A DNA stretch of 64,000 bases from Streptomyces sp. CMB-StM0423 (lineage in GTDB: Bacteria; Actinomycetota; Actinomycetes; Streptomycetales; Streptomycetaceae), in NCBI RefSeq assembly GCF_002847285.1, contig NZ_CP025407.1, positions 7,753,001 through 7,817,000 of the forward strand, in the 5' to 3' direction. Positions 42,484 through 52,900 of the stretch are shown here, in pieces. Within the stretch, counting starts at the first letter, position 1. Every line of letters starts with the position of its first letter. Below the pieces are notes generated by a model that was not told the DNA's origin, did not search any database, and saw only the letters and a list, made by a program, of their open reading frames with translations. Position numbers and translations under genes: made by a program.

Positions 42484-45400
42484 ATGTTTGCGCTTGCATT
42501 CCCAGGTCAGGGTTCGCAGCACAAAGGGATGGGTGCGCAGCTCTTCGGCAGGTTCCCGGAGGAAGTCGCCCGCGCGGACGAGATACTCGGCTATTCCATC
42601 GAGGAGCTGTGCCGCGACGACGTCGACGGCAGGCTGCAGAACACGGAGTACACGCAGCCCGCGCTCTTCGTCGTCAACGCGCTGAGCCACCTGGCCCACC
42701 GTGCCGACGGCGGCGCCGAGCCCGACTATCTGGCCGGGCACAGCCTCGGCGAGTACAACGCTCTGCACGCCGCCGGCGCGTTCGACTTCGCCACCGGGCT
42801 GCGGCTGGTCGCCAAGCGCGGCGAACTGATGTCGCGGGTCGCGGACGGCGGCATGGCCGCCGTCGTCGGGCTGACCGCGGAACAGGTCGCGGAAATCCTG
42901 GGCCGGCCGGGCCTGGAGACCCTGTCGATCGCCAACTACAACAACCCGACGCAGATTGTCGTCGCGGGACCGCGCGAGGACGTGGCGGGCGCCCGCGCCG
43001 TCTTCGAGGAGGCCGGCGCCGGCCTGTTCACCGTGCTGCGCGTCAGCGGCGCATTCCATTCCCCGTACATGTCGGCTATCCAGGGCGAGTTCGCCGGGTT
43101 CCTGAACGGATTCACCCTCGCGCCGCCCGCCGTGCCCGTCATCTCGAACGTGACCGCCCTGCCGTACGAGGACGACGTCGCCGCCGCGCTGGTACGGCAA
43201 CTCGACCACCCGGTGCGCTGGACCGACACCGTCCGCTACCTCATCGCGCAGGGCGTGTCGGACATCAAGCCCGTCGGCCCGGGCCGGGCCATGCGCGGGC
43301 TGATCAAGGCCACCCGGCGCGACGAGGAGCGCCGCGCCCAGGAAGCGCGGGAAGCGGCGGCGGAGGGAGCCGCGCAGACCGCGGCGACGGCCGTCCCCGG
43401 CGGCGAACTGCGCCTGCGCCGCCCCGAGCGCGACCGCGCCCGCTCCGAGGGCACCCCCGCCGTCCAACTGCACCAGGCGCTCCTGAAGGACCTGCGCACC
43501 ACCGTCGCGCAGGTGCTGAAGGTCGAACCCGCCGTCGTGCGCAGCGAGACGGAGCTGAGCGAGCTGGGCTTCGACTCGATCCGGCTGATCGAGTTCGCCG
43601 ACCTGCTGCGCCGTGACCTCGGCGTGGACCTCACCCCCTCGGTGTTCTTCGAGCACTTCACCCTGGAGGCGTTCGCGCGCCACCTGCTCACCGAGCACCA
43701 CGACCTCGTCTCCGCCCGCTACCCCGACGCCGGTGACGACACCCCCCGCACCGGCCCCCGTGGCGCGGGCCACGCGCAGGACGACGCCCCGCTGCCGGAC
43801 CCGTACCCCGTCGCCGTCGTCGGCCTCAGCGCCGTCCTGCCCGGCTCCGCGGACCTGGAGGGCTTCTGGCAGCGCCTGCTGGCCGGCGACGAACTCGTCA
43901 CCCGGGTCCCCGAAGGCCGCTGGCGCGACTGGGCGGGCGAGGAGCGCGCGGCCCGCGCGCACGGCGCGTTCCTCGACGAAGTCGACTCCTTCGACTGCTC
44001 GTTCTTCGGCATCTCGCCGCACGAGGCCGAGCTGATGGACCCGCACCAGCGGCTGTTCCTGCAGACCGTGTGGAAGGCCGTCGAGGACTCCGGCCGTCGC
44101 CCCGACGCCCTCGCGGGCAGCCGCACCGGCCTGTTCGTCGGGCTCAGCTCCATGGACTACGCGGAGGTGCTGGGCCACAGCGCCGCCGGACCCCAGGCGC
44201 ACACCGCCACCGGGCTCTCCCACGCCGTGCTGCCCAACCGGGTCTCGTACCAGCTCGACCTGCGCGGCCCCAGCGAGGCGATCGACACCGCCTGCTCGTC
44301 GTCGCTCGTCGCGGTCCACCGCGCGGTCCGCAGCCTGCGCACCGGCGAGTGCGGGCTCGCCATCGCCGGCGGCGTGAACCTCATGCTCAGCCCCACCCCG
44401 TTCGAGTGCTTCGAGCTGGCGGGGATGCTCGCCCCCGACGGCCGCTGCAAGACCTTCGACCAGTCCGCCGACGGGTACGTACGCGGCGAGGGCGTCGTCG
44501 CCGTCGTGCTCAAGCCGCTGGCCGCCGCCGAGGCCGACGGCGACCACATCCACGCCGTGATCCGCGGCAGCGCCGTCGGCCACTCCGGCCGCGCCGCGTC
44601 GCTCACCGCGCCCAGCCCCGAGGCCCAGGCCGACGTCATCGTCGACGCCTGGCGCGCCGCGGGCCTCGACCCGGCGACCGCCACGCACGTGGAGACCCAC
44701 GGCACCGGCACCAGCCTCGGCGACCCCATCGAGATCGAGGGCCTGAAGCAGGCGTTCGCCCGCCTCTACGCCGCCTGGGGCCACGACGCCCCCGCCGAGC
44801 CGCACGTCACCCTCGGCTCGGTCAAGACCGCCATCGGCCACCTGGAGGCGGCGGCCGGTCTCGCCGGCCTGGTCACGATGGTGCAGGCGCTGCGGTACGG
44901 GAAGCTGCCCGCCCTGCGCCACTTCGAGAAGCTGAACCCGTACATCCGCCTGGACGGCAGCCCCTTCCGCATCGGCGACCGCGCCGGCGACTGGCCGCGC
45001 CGCCCCGCTCCCGAAGGGCCCGTCACCCCGCGCCGCTGCGGCGTCAGCTCCTTCGGCTTCGGCGGCAGCAACGCGCACGTCGTGCTGGAGGAGTACGGGC
45101 GCGAGCCCGCCGCCGACGAGGCGCCGAGCGCCCCGCTGCTGATCCCGCTCTCCGCCCGTACGCCCGACGCGCTGCGCGACTACGCCCGCGAACTGGTCCG
45201 CCACCTCGACCTGCACGCGCCCGCCGAGGGCACCGCCGACTTCGCCCTCACCGCGCTCGCCGACACCCTGCAGCTCGGCCGGGAGCCGATGGCGGCCCGG
45301 CTCGCGGTCGTCGCGGAGGACGCCGACGAACTGTACGACGCGCTCGTGCACTTCCTGCGCGGCGAGGACCAGGGCGACACCTGGTGGAGCGGGCAGGCCA

Positions 45401-48400
45401 CCGGCGCAGCGGACCTCTCGCGCGCGCTGCTCGCCGGGCCCGAGGGCAACACGTACCTCGACGCGCTCGCCACCGCGGGCAAGACCGCGGCCCTCGCCCG
45501 GCTCTGGGCGGCCGGCGCGGACTTCGACTGGGCGCTGCTGCGCGGCGGCAGGCCCGTACGCCGCACGCCCCTGCCGACGTACCCCTTCGAGCGCCGCCCG
45601 ATCCGCCCGCAGGACCTCGTCCCGCACGTCCTGCTGACTCCGGGCCAGGCGCAGCCCGCCCTGGTCGCGGCGCCCGCACCCGCGGCCCTGGCCGCCGCCC
45701 CTGCGCCTGCCGCGCTGCCGAGCGGCGCGGGCGCCGCGCAGGAGGCCGTGCTGGGGCATCTCGTGGGGCTCTTCGCCGAGGAGCTGAAGTGGCGGCCGGA
45801 GGAGATCGATCCGCGGGCCGGCTTCGACGACCTGGGCCTCAGCTCCCTGCTGGTGGAGAAGCTGCGCCGGCGGCTGGAGGAGCACTACGGGCCGGTCGAC
45901 AGCGCCACGCTCTTCACGTACAAGAACCTCGACGCGCTCGCGCGCCACATGGCAGGACGGGTACGCACCCCGCCCGCCGCGACGCCCGCACCCGCGGCGG
46001 TGCAGCCGGCCCCCGTGCGGCCCGCCGTACGGTCCGCCGCCGTGCAGCCCGCGGTCGCGGGCGCCGGCACCGCGGACATCGCCATCGTCGGCATCAGCGG
46101 CCGCTACCCCAAGGCCCCCACCCTGGCCGACTTCTGGGACCGGCTGCTGGCCGGCGACGACTGCGTGGACGAGATCCCCCTCGACCGTCCCGGCTACCGC
46201 CGCTACGCGGAGCTGGCGCGCGAGAAGTTCGGCGACCAGTGGCCGCGCTGGGGCGGCTTCCTCGACGACGTCGACGCCTTCGACCCGCAGTTCTTCCACA
46301 TCTCGCCGCGCGACGCCCGGCTGCTCGACCCGCAGGAGCGGCTCTTCCTCACCACCGCGTGGGAGACCCTGGAGGACGCCGGCTACACCCCCGCCTCGCT
46401 GGCCGACCCCGAACTCGGCGACGAGCGCGGCTCGGTGGGCGTCTTCGCCGGGGTGACGTACAACAACTACCAGATGTTCGCGGGCGGCGACCTGGACGAG
46501 GGCGTCTGGCGCATCGTCGGCTCGCAGACCTTCTCGGTCGCCAACCGCATCTCCCACCTGCTCAACCTCGGCGGCCCCAGCCTGACCCTGGACACGGCCT
46601 GCTCCTCCTCCCTCTACGCCATCCACCTGGCCGTCGCCGCGATCCGCCGAGGCGAGTGCGCCATGGCGCTGGCAGGCGGGGTCAACCTGTCGCTGCACCC
46701 GAGCAAGTACGTCATGCTCGCCGAGGCCGGGTTCCTCGCCGAGGACGGCCGGTGCCGCGCCTTCGCCGAGGGCGGCACCGGTTACGTACCGGCCGAGGCG
46801 GTCGGCGCGGTGCTCCTCAAGCCGCTGGACCGGGCGCTGGCCGACGGCGACCGGATCCACGCCGTCATCAAGGGCTCGGCGGTCAACAGCGACGGCCGCA
46901 CGTACGGTTACGGCGTCCCCAACCCCGTCGCGCAGGCCGAGCTGGTCCGCGCCGCGCTCGCCGACGCCGGCGTCGACGCCGGCTCCATCGGCTACGTCGA
47001 GGCGCACGGCACCGGCACCAGCCTCGGGGACCCCATCGAGGTCCGCGGCCTCACCGAGGCGTACGCGGACGCCGCCGCCCCGCACCGCCGCGACGGCCGC
47101 CCGGCGTGTGCCATCGGGTCGGTGAAGGCCACCATGGGCCACGCCGAGGCGGCGGCGGGCATCGCCCAGGTCACCAAGGTGGTGCTGCAGTTGCGGCACG
47201 GCACGCTCGTGCCCTCCCTGCTGCACACCCCCGAACTGAACCCGAACCTCGACCTCGACAGCACGCCGTTCGCCGTGCAGCGCGAGACCGCCAGGTGGGA
47301 GCCGCCGGTGCTGCCCGGTCCCGGCGGGTCGGCCGCCGGGCCGCGCCGCGCGGGCGTCAGCTCCTTCGGTGCGGGCGGCGTCAACGTCCACCTGATCCTG
47401 GAGGAGGCCCCGGCCCGCCCCGTCCCGGCCGCCGCAGGCGCCGGCCGGCCGCTGGTGTTCCCGCTGTCGGCCCGTACGCCGGAGAACCTGCGCGCGTACG
47501 CCGCCCGCCTGGCGGCGTTCCTGCGCGCGCTGCCCGCGGAGCCCGGCGCCGACGACCCGGAGGCGCCGCGGGCCGCCGACGTCGCGTACACGCTCCAGCA
47601 CGGCAGGGAGCCGATGGAGTACCGCGCCGCGTTCGCGGCCCGTAACCTCGCCGAGGCCGCCGAGCGCTTCGCGCGCGTCGCCGCCGGCGACGACGCCGAC
47701 GCGAGCGTCAGCACCGGCCGCCGCCCCGGCCGGTCGGGCGCCGCGCGCGCGGTGCCCGCCGACGCCGCGCCGGAGCAGGCCGCCGCGCTGTGGGCGGCGG
47801 GCGGCGACACGGACTGGGCGGCCCGGCCCACCGGCGGGCGCCGGGTGTCGCTGCCGACGTACCCCTTCTCGCAGGAGCGCTACTGGCTGGAGCCGAGCGC
47901 CACGAACTCGGTACGGCCGACCGCACCGGCCGTGCCGATCCCCGTCCCCGCGCCGCGGACCGCCCCGGAGGCGACGGCCCCCGAGGCGGCCCCCGCGGCG
48001 CGGGAGGCGCCCGCCGCGACGGACCTGCTCGCGTCGCTGGCCGCCGCGCCCGCGAGCGAGCGCCACACCGCGCTGGCCACGCGGATGCAGCAGACGCTCG
48101 GCGAGCTGCTGGAGTTCCCGCCCGGCAGCCCGCCGGACCGGCAGCGCGGCTTCTTCGAGCTGGGCCTGGACTCGGTGATGGCCGTCCGCCTCGGCAACCT
48201 GCTCGAAGAGGCGCTGGGCCTGGTCCTGTACGCCGGGGTGGTCTTCGACTACCCGTCCATCGACGAACTGGCCACCTACCTGCTGGACGAGCTGAGTCTC
48301 GACGACGCCCCTGCCCCGGCGGCACCGGAACCCGCCGCGCAGGCACCGGAGTCCGCGCCCGACGGTGCCCTCCAGGTCGTGCACTACACCGCTGGCTGGG

Positions 48401-49914
48401 AGCAGGCCGCCGCCCCCGGGGGCCCCGCCTCCTGGCTCACGGGAGCCGTGCTCGTCTTCGACGACGACGGCGCCCTCACCGAGCGGGTACGCGACCGCCA
48501 CTCCGGCGCCGCGCCCGTCGTCGGCGTCCGGCCCGGCGAGGCGTACGAGGTGGCCGGCGACGGCCGTACCGTACGCGCCGGATCCGCCCAGGACCACGCC
48601 GCGCTGCTCGCGGGACTCGACGCCCTGCCGGTCACCGTGCTGCACGCGTGGAGCGACCCGCGTACCGCGCTCACCTCGGTCTTCCACCTCAGCCAGGCGC
48701 TCCTGCGGCAGGGTCTGCGCGCCCCCGTGCGGCTGCTTCGCGTCACCGCCCACGCCGACGGCGGGCCCGACCCGCTTGCGGAGGCGTTCGGCGGCTTCGC
48801 CCGCAGCGTCGACCACGAGAACCCGCGGCTCGTCCAGCAGGCCGTCGCCGTACGCACCGCCGCGGGCGAGGAGCCCGCCGCGGCCCTGCTGCGCGCCTGC
48901 GAGGCCGAACTCGCCGCGGACGCCCGCGCCGACGCCGAGGTCCGCCACGACGCGGACGGCCGCCGGGTGCGCAGGCTCCGTGAGCTGCCCGCGGTACGCC
49001 CCGACGCGCCGGCCGCCGTCGCGGTCCGGCCGGGCGGCACGTACGTCATCACCGGCGGCGGAGGCGGCCTCGGCCTGCTCTTCGCCGAACACCTCGCCCG
49101 CCAGGCCCGGGTGAACCTGCTGCTCGTCGGCCGCTCGCCGCTCACCGGGGAGCGCCAGGAGGCGCTGGAGCGCATCCGCGCCCTGGGCGCCGACGTCCGC
49201 TACGAGCGTGCCGACGTCGCCGACCGCGGCGACGTCGAGTGGATCCTGGCCGCCGCCCGCAACCGCTGGGGCAGCGTGCACGGCGTCATCCACTCCGCGG
49301 GCGTGCTGCGCGACGGGCTGCTGCCCAACAAGACCGCCGACGAGATCGACCTGGTGCTCGCCGGCAAGGTCGACGGCGCCGTCCACTTCGACGCCGAGAC
49401 CGCCGCGGACGACCTCGACTTCTTCATGGTCTTCTCGTCGCTCGCCGCGCTCGCGGGCAACCCCGGCCAGGTCGACTACGCCTACGCCAGCCGCTTCCTG
49501 AACGCCTTCAGCCGCCGCCGCGAGGAACTGCGCGCTGCGGGTGAGCGGTCCGGCGCGAGTATTGCGCTCGTCTGGCCGTTCTGGCGCGACGGCGGCATGC
49601 GCGTCGACGAGTCGACGGAGGGCTTCGTACGCCGCCGCCTGGGCCTGACGCCGCTGGAGAACGCGGTCGGGGTGGAGGCGTTCGACGCGGCGCTGCGGCA
49701 CGCCGCGCCGGAGTTCGGCGTCGTGCACGCCGAACGGGACAAGCTGCAGCGGGTGCTGCGGATCGAGCCGCCGGCCGCCGGGTCCGCAGCGCCGGAGCCC
49801 GCAGCGCAGAAGCCCGCGGCGGCTACCAAGGCCGGCGGCAAGCCGGCCGCCGCGAAGGGCGATTCGACGGTGGAGATAGAGCTGAAGGGCGTCCTGACCG
49901 AGCTGGGGCTCTAG
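42484..49914 (+). CDS. type I polyketide synthase, AT-ACP-KS-ACP-KS-ACP-KR
   Basis: This is a 2,476-residue protein. Domains in order: AT (1-280; PGQGSQ, GHSLGE with Ser87, GAFHS with His192), ACP1 (Ser365), KS1 (440-865; Cys604, His739, His786), KS linker without AT, ACP2 (GLSS, Ser1121), KS2 (1198-1640; Cys1373, His1508, His1553), ACP3 (Ser1897), and KR (2180-2420; TGGGGGLG, HSAGVLRDGLLPNKT). Neither KS is followed by an AT, the KR comes after its ACP, and the FabD-like N-terminal AT and KS motifs (GVTYNNYQ) are of trans-AT type. The single AT probably serves all ACPs. The downstream PKS gene starts 30 bases later. Confidence 0.93.
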   Translation: MFALAFPGQGSQHKGMGAQLFGRFPEEVARADEILGYSIEELCRDDVDGRLQNTEYTQPALFVVNALSHLAHRADGGAEPDYLAGHSLGEYNALHAAGAFDFATGLRLVAKRGELMSRVADGGMAAVVGLTAEQVAEILGRPGLETLSIANYNNPTQIVVAGPREDVAGARAVFEEAGAGLFTVLRVSGAFHSPYMSAIQGEFAGFLNGFTLAPPAVPVISNVTALPYEDDVAAALVRQLDHPVRWTDTVRYLIAQGVSDIKPVGPGRAMRGLIKATRRDEERRAQEAREAAAEGAAQTAATAVPGGELRLRRPERDRARSEGTPAVQLHQALLKDLRTTVAQVLKVEPAVVRSETELSELGFDSIRLIEFADLLRRDLGVDLTPSVFFEHFTLEAFARHLLTEHHDLVSARYPDAGDDTPRTGPRGAGHAQDDAPLPDPYPVAVVGLSAVLPGSADLEGFWQRLLAGDELVTRVPEGRWRDWAGEERAARAHGAFLDEVDSFDCSFFGISPHEAELMDPHQRLFLQTVWKAVEDSGRRPDALAGSRTGLFVGLSSMDYAEVLGHSAAGPQAHTATGLSHAVLPNRVSYQLDLRGPSEAIDTACSSSLVAVHRAVRSLRTGECGLAIAGGVNLMLSPTPFECFELAGMLAPDGRCKTFDQSADGYVRGEGVVAVVLKPLAAAEADGDHIHAVIRGSAVGHSGRAASLTAPSPEAQADVIVDAWRAAGLDPATATHVETHGTGTSLGDPIEIEGLKQAFARLYAAWGHDAPAEPHVTLGSVKTAIGHLEAAAGLAGLVTMVQALRYGKLPALRHFEKLNPYIRLDGSPFRIGDRAGDWPRRPAPEGPVTPRRCGVSSFGFGGSNAHVVLEEYGREPAADEAPSAPLLIPLSARTPDALRDYARELVRHLDLHAPAEGTADFALTALADTLQLGREPMAARLAVVAEDADELYDALVHFLRGEDQGDTWWSGQATGAADLSRALLAGPEGNTYLDALATAGKTAALARLWAAGADFDWALLRGGRPVRRTPLPTYPFERRPIRPQDLVPHVLLTPGQAQPALVAAPAPAALAAAPAPAALPSGAGAAQEAVLGHLVGLFAEELKWRPEEIDPRAGFDDLGLSSLLVEKLRRRLEEHYGPVDSATLFTYKNLDALARHMAGRVRTPPAATPAPAAVQPAPVRPAVRSAAVQPAVAGAGTADIAIVGISGRYPKAPTLADFWDRLLAGDDCVDEIPLDRPGYRRYAELAREKFGDQWPRWGGFLDDVDAFDPQFFHISPRDARLLDPQERLFLTTAWETLEDAGYTPASLADPELGDERGSVGVFAGVTYNNYQMFAGGDLDEGVWRIVGSQTFSVANRISHLLNLGGPSLTLDTACSSSLYAIHLAVAAIRRGECAMALAGGVNLSLHPSKYVMLAEAGFLAEDGRCRAFAEGGTGYVPAEAVGAVLLKPLDRALADGDRIHAVIKGSAVNSDGRTYGYGVPNPVAQAELVRAALADAGVDAGSIGYVEAHGTGTSLGDPIEVRGLTEAYADAAAPHRRDGRPACAIGSVKATMGHAEAAAGIAQVTKVVLQLRHGTLVPSLLHTPELNPNLDLDSTPFAVQRETARWEPPVLPGPGGSAAGPRRAGVSSFGAGGVNVHLILEEAPARPVPAAAGAGRPLVFPLSARTPENLRAYAARLAAFLRALPAEPGADDPEAPRAADVAYTLQHGREPMEYRAAFAARNLAEAAERFARVAAGDDADASVSTGRRPGRSGAARAVPADAAPEQAAALWAAGGDTDWAARPTGGRRVSLPTYPFSQERYWLEPSATNSVRPTAPAVPIPVPAPRTAPEATAPEAAPAAREAPAATDLLASLAAAPASERHTALATRMQQTLGELLEFPPGSPPDRQRGFFELGLDSVMAVRLGNLLEEALGLVLYAGVVFDYPSIDELATYLLDELSLDDAPAPAAPEPAAQAPESAPDGALQVVHYTAGWEQAAAPGGPASWLTGAVLVFDDDGALTERVRDRHSGAAPVVGVRPGEAYEVAGDGRTVRAGSAQDHAALLAGLDALPVTVLHAWSDPRTALTSVFHLSQALLRQGLRAPVRLLRVTAHADGGPDPLAEAFGGFARSVDHENPRLVQQAVAVRTAAGEEPAAALLRACEAELAADARADAEVRHDADGRRVRRLRELPAVRPDAPAAVAVRPGGTYVITGGGGGLGLLFAEHLARQARVNLLLVGRSPLTGERQEALERIRALGADVRYERADVADRGDVEWILAAARNRWGSVHGVIHSAGVLRDGLLPNKTADEIDLVLAGKVDGAVHFDAETAADDLDFFMVFSSLAALAGNPGQVDYAYASRFLNAFSRRREELRAAGERSGASIALVWPFWRDGGMRVDESTEGFVRRRLGLTPLENAVGVEAFDAALRHAAPEFGVVHAERDKLQRVLRIEPPAAGSAAPEPAAQKPAAATKAGGKPAAAKGDSTVEIELKGVLTELGL

Positions 49915-49944
49915 CCCACGGCCCGCGGGGGAGAGGAAACGGCG

Positions 49945-52900
49945 ATGACGGACAAGGCACTGCTGAGGCGTTCCCTGGAGGCCGTGCGCACCCTGCGCGA
50001 GCAGGTCGACGAGCTGCGCGCGCGGGCCGCGGAGCCCATCGCCGTCGTCGGCCTCGGCTGCCGCTTCCCCGGCGGCGCGGACGGCCCCGAGCGGTTCTGG
50101 GAGCTGCTGCGCGAGGGCCGCGACGGCGTCGTGGACGTGCCCGAAGACCGGTGGCCGGTCGAGGGCTGGTACTCCGCTGACCGGAGCGAGCCCGGGACCT
50201 CGTACACGCGCCGCGGCGGGTTCCTCGCCGAGGGCGCCCACGCGTTCGACGCCGGGTTCTTCGGCATCACCGACGCCGAGGCCCGCGACATGGACCCGCA
50301 GCACCGGCTGCTGCTGGAGACGAGCTGGCAGGCGCTGGAGAGCGCCGGGCTGCTGTCGGGGACCACGGCCGAGCGGCGCGTCGGCGTCTTCGTCGGCGTT
50401 TCCGGCTCGGAGAACACCCTGCTGCCCCGGTCGCCGCGGGCGGCGGGCCCGTACACCGCGACCGGCTCGGCGATCAGCGTCGCCGCGGGGCGCATCGCGC
50501 ACACCTTCGGGCTGCGCGGCCCCGCCCTCGCCGTGGACACGGCGTGCTCGTCGTCGCTGCTCGCGGTGCACCTCGCGGTCGAGAGCCTGCGCCGCGGCGA
50601 GTGCACCGCCGCCCTGGCCGGCGGGGTCAGCGCCATGATGTCGCCCGCCGTGATGGTCGCGCTGTGCCGGATGGAGGCGCTGGCCGAGGACGGCAAGTGC
50701 AAGGTCTTCGACGCCGCCGCCGACGGCTACGTACGCTCCGAGGGCAGCGGCATGGTCGCCCTCATGCGGGCCTCGGACGCCGCGGCCGTACGCGCCCCGG
50801 TCCTCGCCCTCATCCGCGGCTCCGCCGTCAACCACGACGGCCGCACCAGCGGCCTGACCGTCCCCAACGGCCGCGCGCAGCGCGAGCTGATCGCCGGCGC
50901 CGTGGCCGCGGCCGGGGTCGAGCCGCGGGCCGTGGACTACCTGGAGGCGCACGGCACCGGCACCGCGCTGGGCGACCCCATCGAGGTACGCGCCGCCGCC
51001 GACGTGCTCTGCGCCGACCGCGACCCCGCGGCGCCGCTGCGCATCGGCGCGGTCAAGTCCAACATCGGGCACCTGGAGGCCGCCGCCGGGGTGGCGGGCC
51101 TGATCAAGACCGTGCTCGCGCTGCGCCACGGCGAACTCCCCGGCGGGCTGCACCTGAACGAGCCCAACCCCCGCCTCGGCGTCGAGCGGCTGCCGGTGGC
51201 GCTGTGCGACCGTACGGCGACGTGGCCGCGCCACGGCGACGGCCGGGCCCGTACCGCGGGCGTCAGCTCCTTCGGCTTCTCCGGCACCAACGTGCACGTC
51301 GTGCTCACGGAGCCGGACGCCCAACCGGCGCGCACCGCGGGCCCCGAGCGCCCCGCGCACGTCTTCGCGCTCTCCGCGCGCGACCCCGAGGGCCTGCGCG
51401 AGGCCGCCGCGCGGCACGGCCAGTGGCTCGCGACGCACCCCGACGCGACGCTCGCCGACTTCTGCCACACCGCCACCGCGCGCCGCGCGCACTTCGCCCA
51501 CCGCACCGCGTTCGTCACCGCCTCGCGCGACGACCTCGCGCGCCGGCTCACCGCGCTCGCCGCGGGCGAAGGCCCCGAACCGGCCGCGGTCCCGCGGCAG
51601 ACCGCGGCGGCCGAGGCGGTCGGCGCCCGTGACCGGGCCCCCGCGCCGCCGGTCGCCTTCCTCCTCGACGCCACCGCGCCCGCCGCGGAGCGGATCACCG
51701 AGACGCTGTACGCCACCCACCCGGGCTTCCGCGCGCACGTCGACCGGTGCACCGCGGAACTGCGCGTTCCCGCGGCGGAGCCGGACGCGCCCGCCGCGCT
51801 CGCCGCCGACGTACGGACCGTCGCCTGCCAGATCGCGCTGGTGCGCACGCTCGCCGACTGGGGCCTCGCCGCCGGCGCCGTCGCCGGTGGTGCCGCGCCC
51901 GGTGACCTCGCCGCCGCTGTCCTCAGCGGCGCCCTCGACGCCCCGGCCGCCGGCGCCCTGCTCGCCGCCCGGCACGGCGCCGCCGACGCGCCGGACGCGC
52001 TGCCGCAACGCCCGCGCGGGCTACGGCTGCTGCACGGGCCAGACGCCGGCGAGGCGGGCGCGGACCAGGCCGCCGACCCCGGGTTCTGGCTCCGCACGGG
52101 GCCCGGCGTCCGCCCCGAGGCCGCCGCCGCGGCGCTCGCCGCGCACGGCTACGACACCCTCGTCCACGTCGGCGGCCCCGCGGCGCGGCCCGACCGCGGC
52201 GAGGTCCGCGGGCTGTCCGGTGACGACATCTGGTGCGAACTCCTCGACTGGCTGGCGGACCGGCACGTCGCAGGACAGGACGTCGACTGGTCCGCCTGCG
52301 ACGACGGCTACGAGCGGACCCGGCTGGACCTGCCGGGCCAGACGTTCCGACGCCGTACGCACCGCCCGGACGCCGCGGCATTCGATGCCGCTCCCGCGGC
52401 GTCCGGGGCCGGTGCGCCCAGGGGAGCGCTCGGGCTGCGGCAGGTCGCCTCGCCCCTCGCGCAGCGCCAGTACACGACCGCCGCCAGCCGCGCTGCGCTG
52501 CCCGAAGTCGCCGACACCGCCGGGGTCCTGCACGTCGGCTACTACCAGGAACTGCTCGCCGCCGCGGCCCGCACGGGCCCCGGGCTGCGCCTGGACGACC
52601 TGCGGTTCGAGCGGGCCCTGACGCTCGCCCGCGGGCAGGAGCGCACCGTGCATCTGGCGGTCGGCCCGGCGGACGGCGACGGCTGGGCGGAGTTCTCCGT
52701 ACACAGCCGGGAGGCCGGCGACACCTCGCCGGAGACCTCCGGCGACGAGGGCTGGCACCGCCACGCCGCAGGGCGGCTGCGCCCCGGCGGCGGGGGAGCG
52801 GAGCCGGGTCCGCTGCCGGAGGCGGCGCGGGCGGAGATCCGCGAGCGCTGCCCCGTACGCTTCGAAGGCGCCGAGTTCTACCGGCAGATGGCCGAACGCG

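Noticed and set aside
49860..49914. A fourth ACP at the end of the first PKS protein
   Set aside because: Only a short helix (ELKGVLTELGL) follows a Lys/Ala linker; there is no GxDS motif, so it is at most a docking helix.
42340..52008. A very long open frame (over 3,200 codons) antisense to both PKS genes
   Set aside because: It is the mirror of strong third-position GC bias in the real genes; it lacks domains and ribosome site and is composed of low-complexity Arg/Gly/Val sequence.
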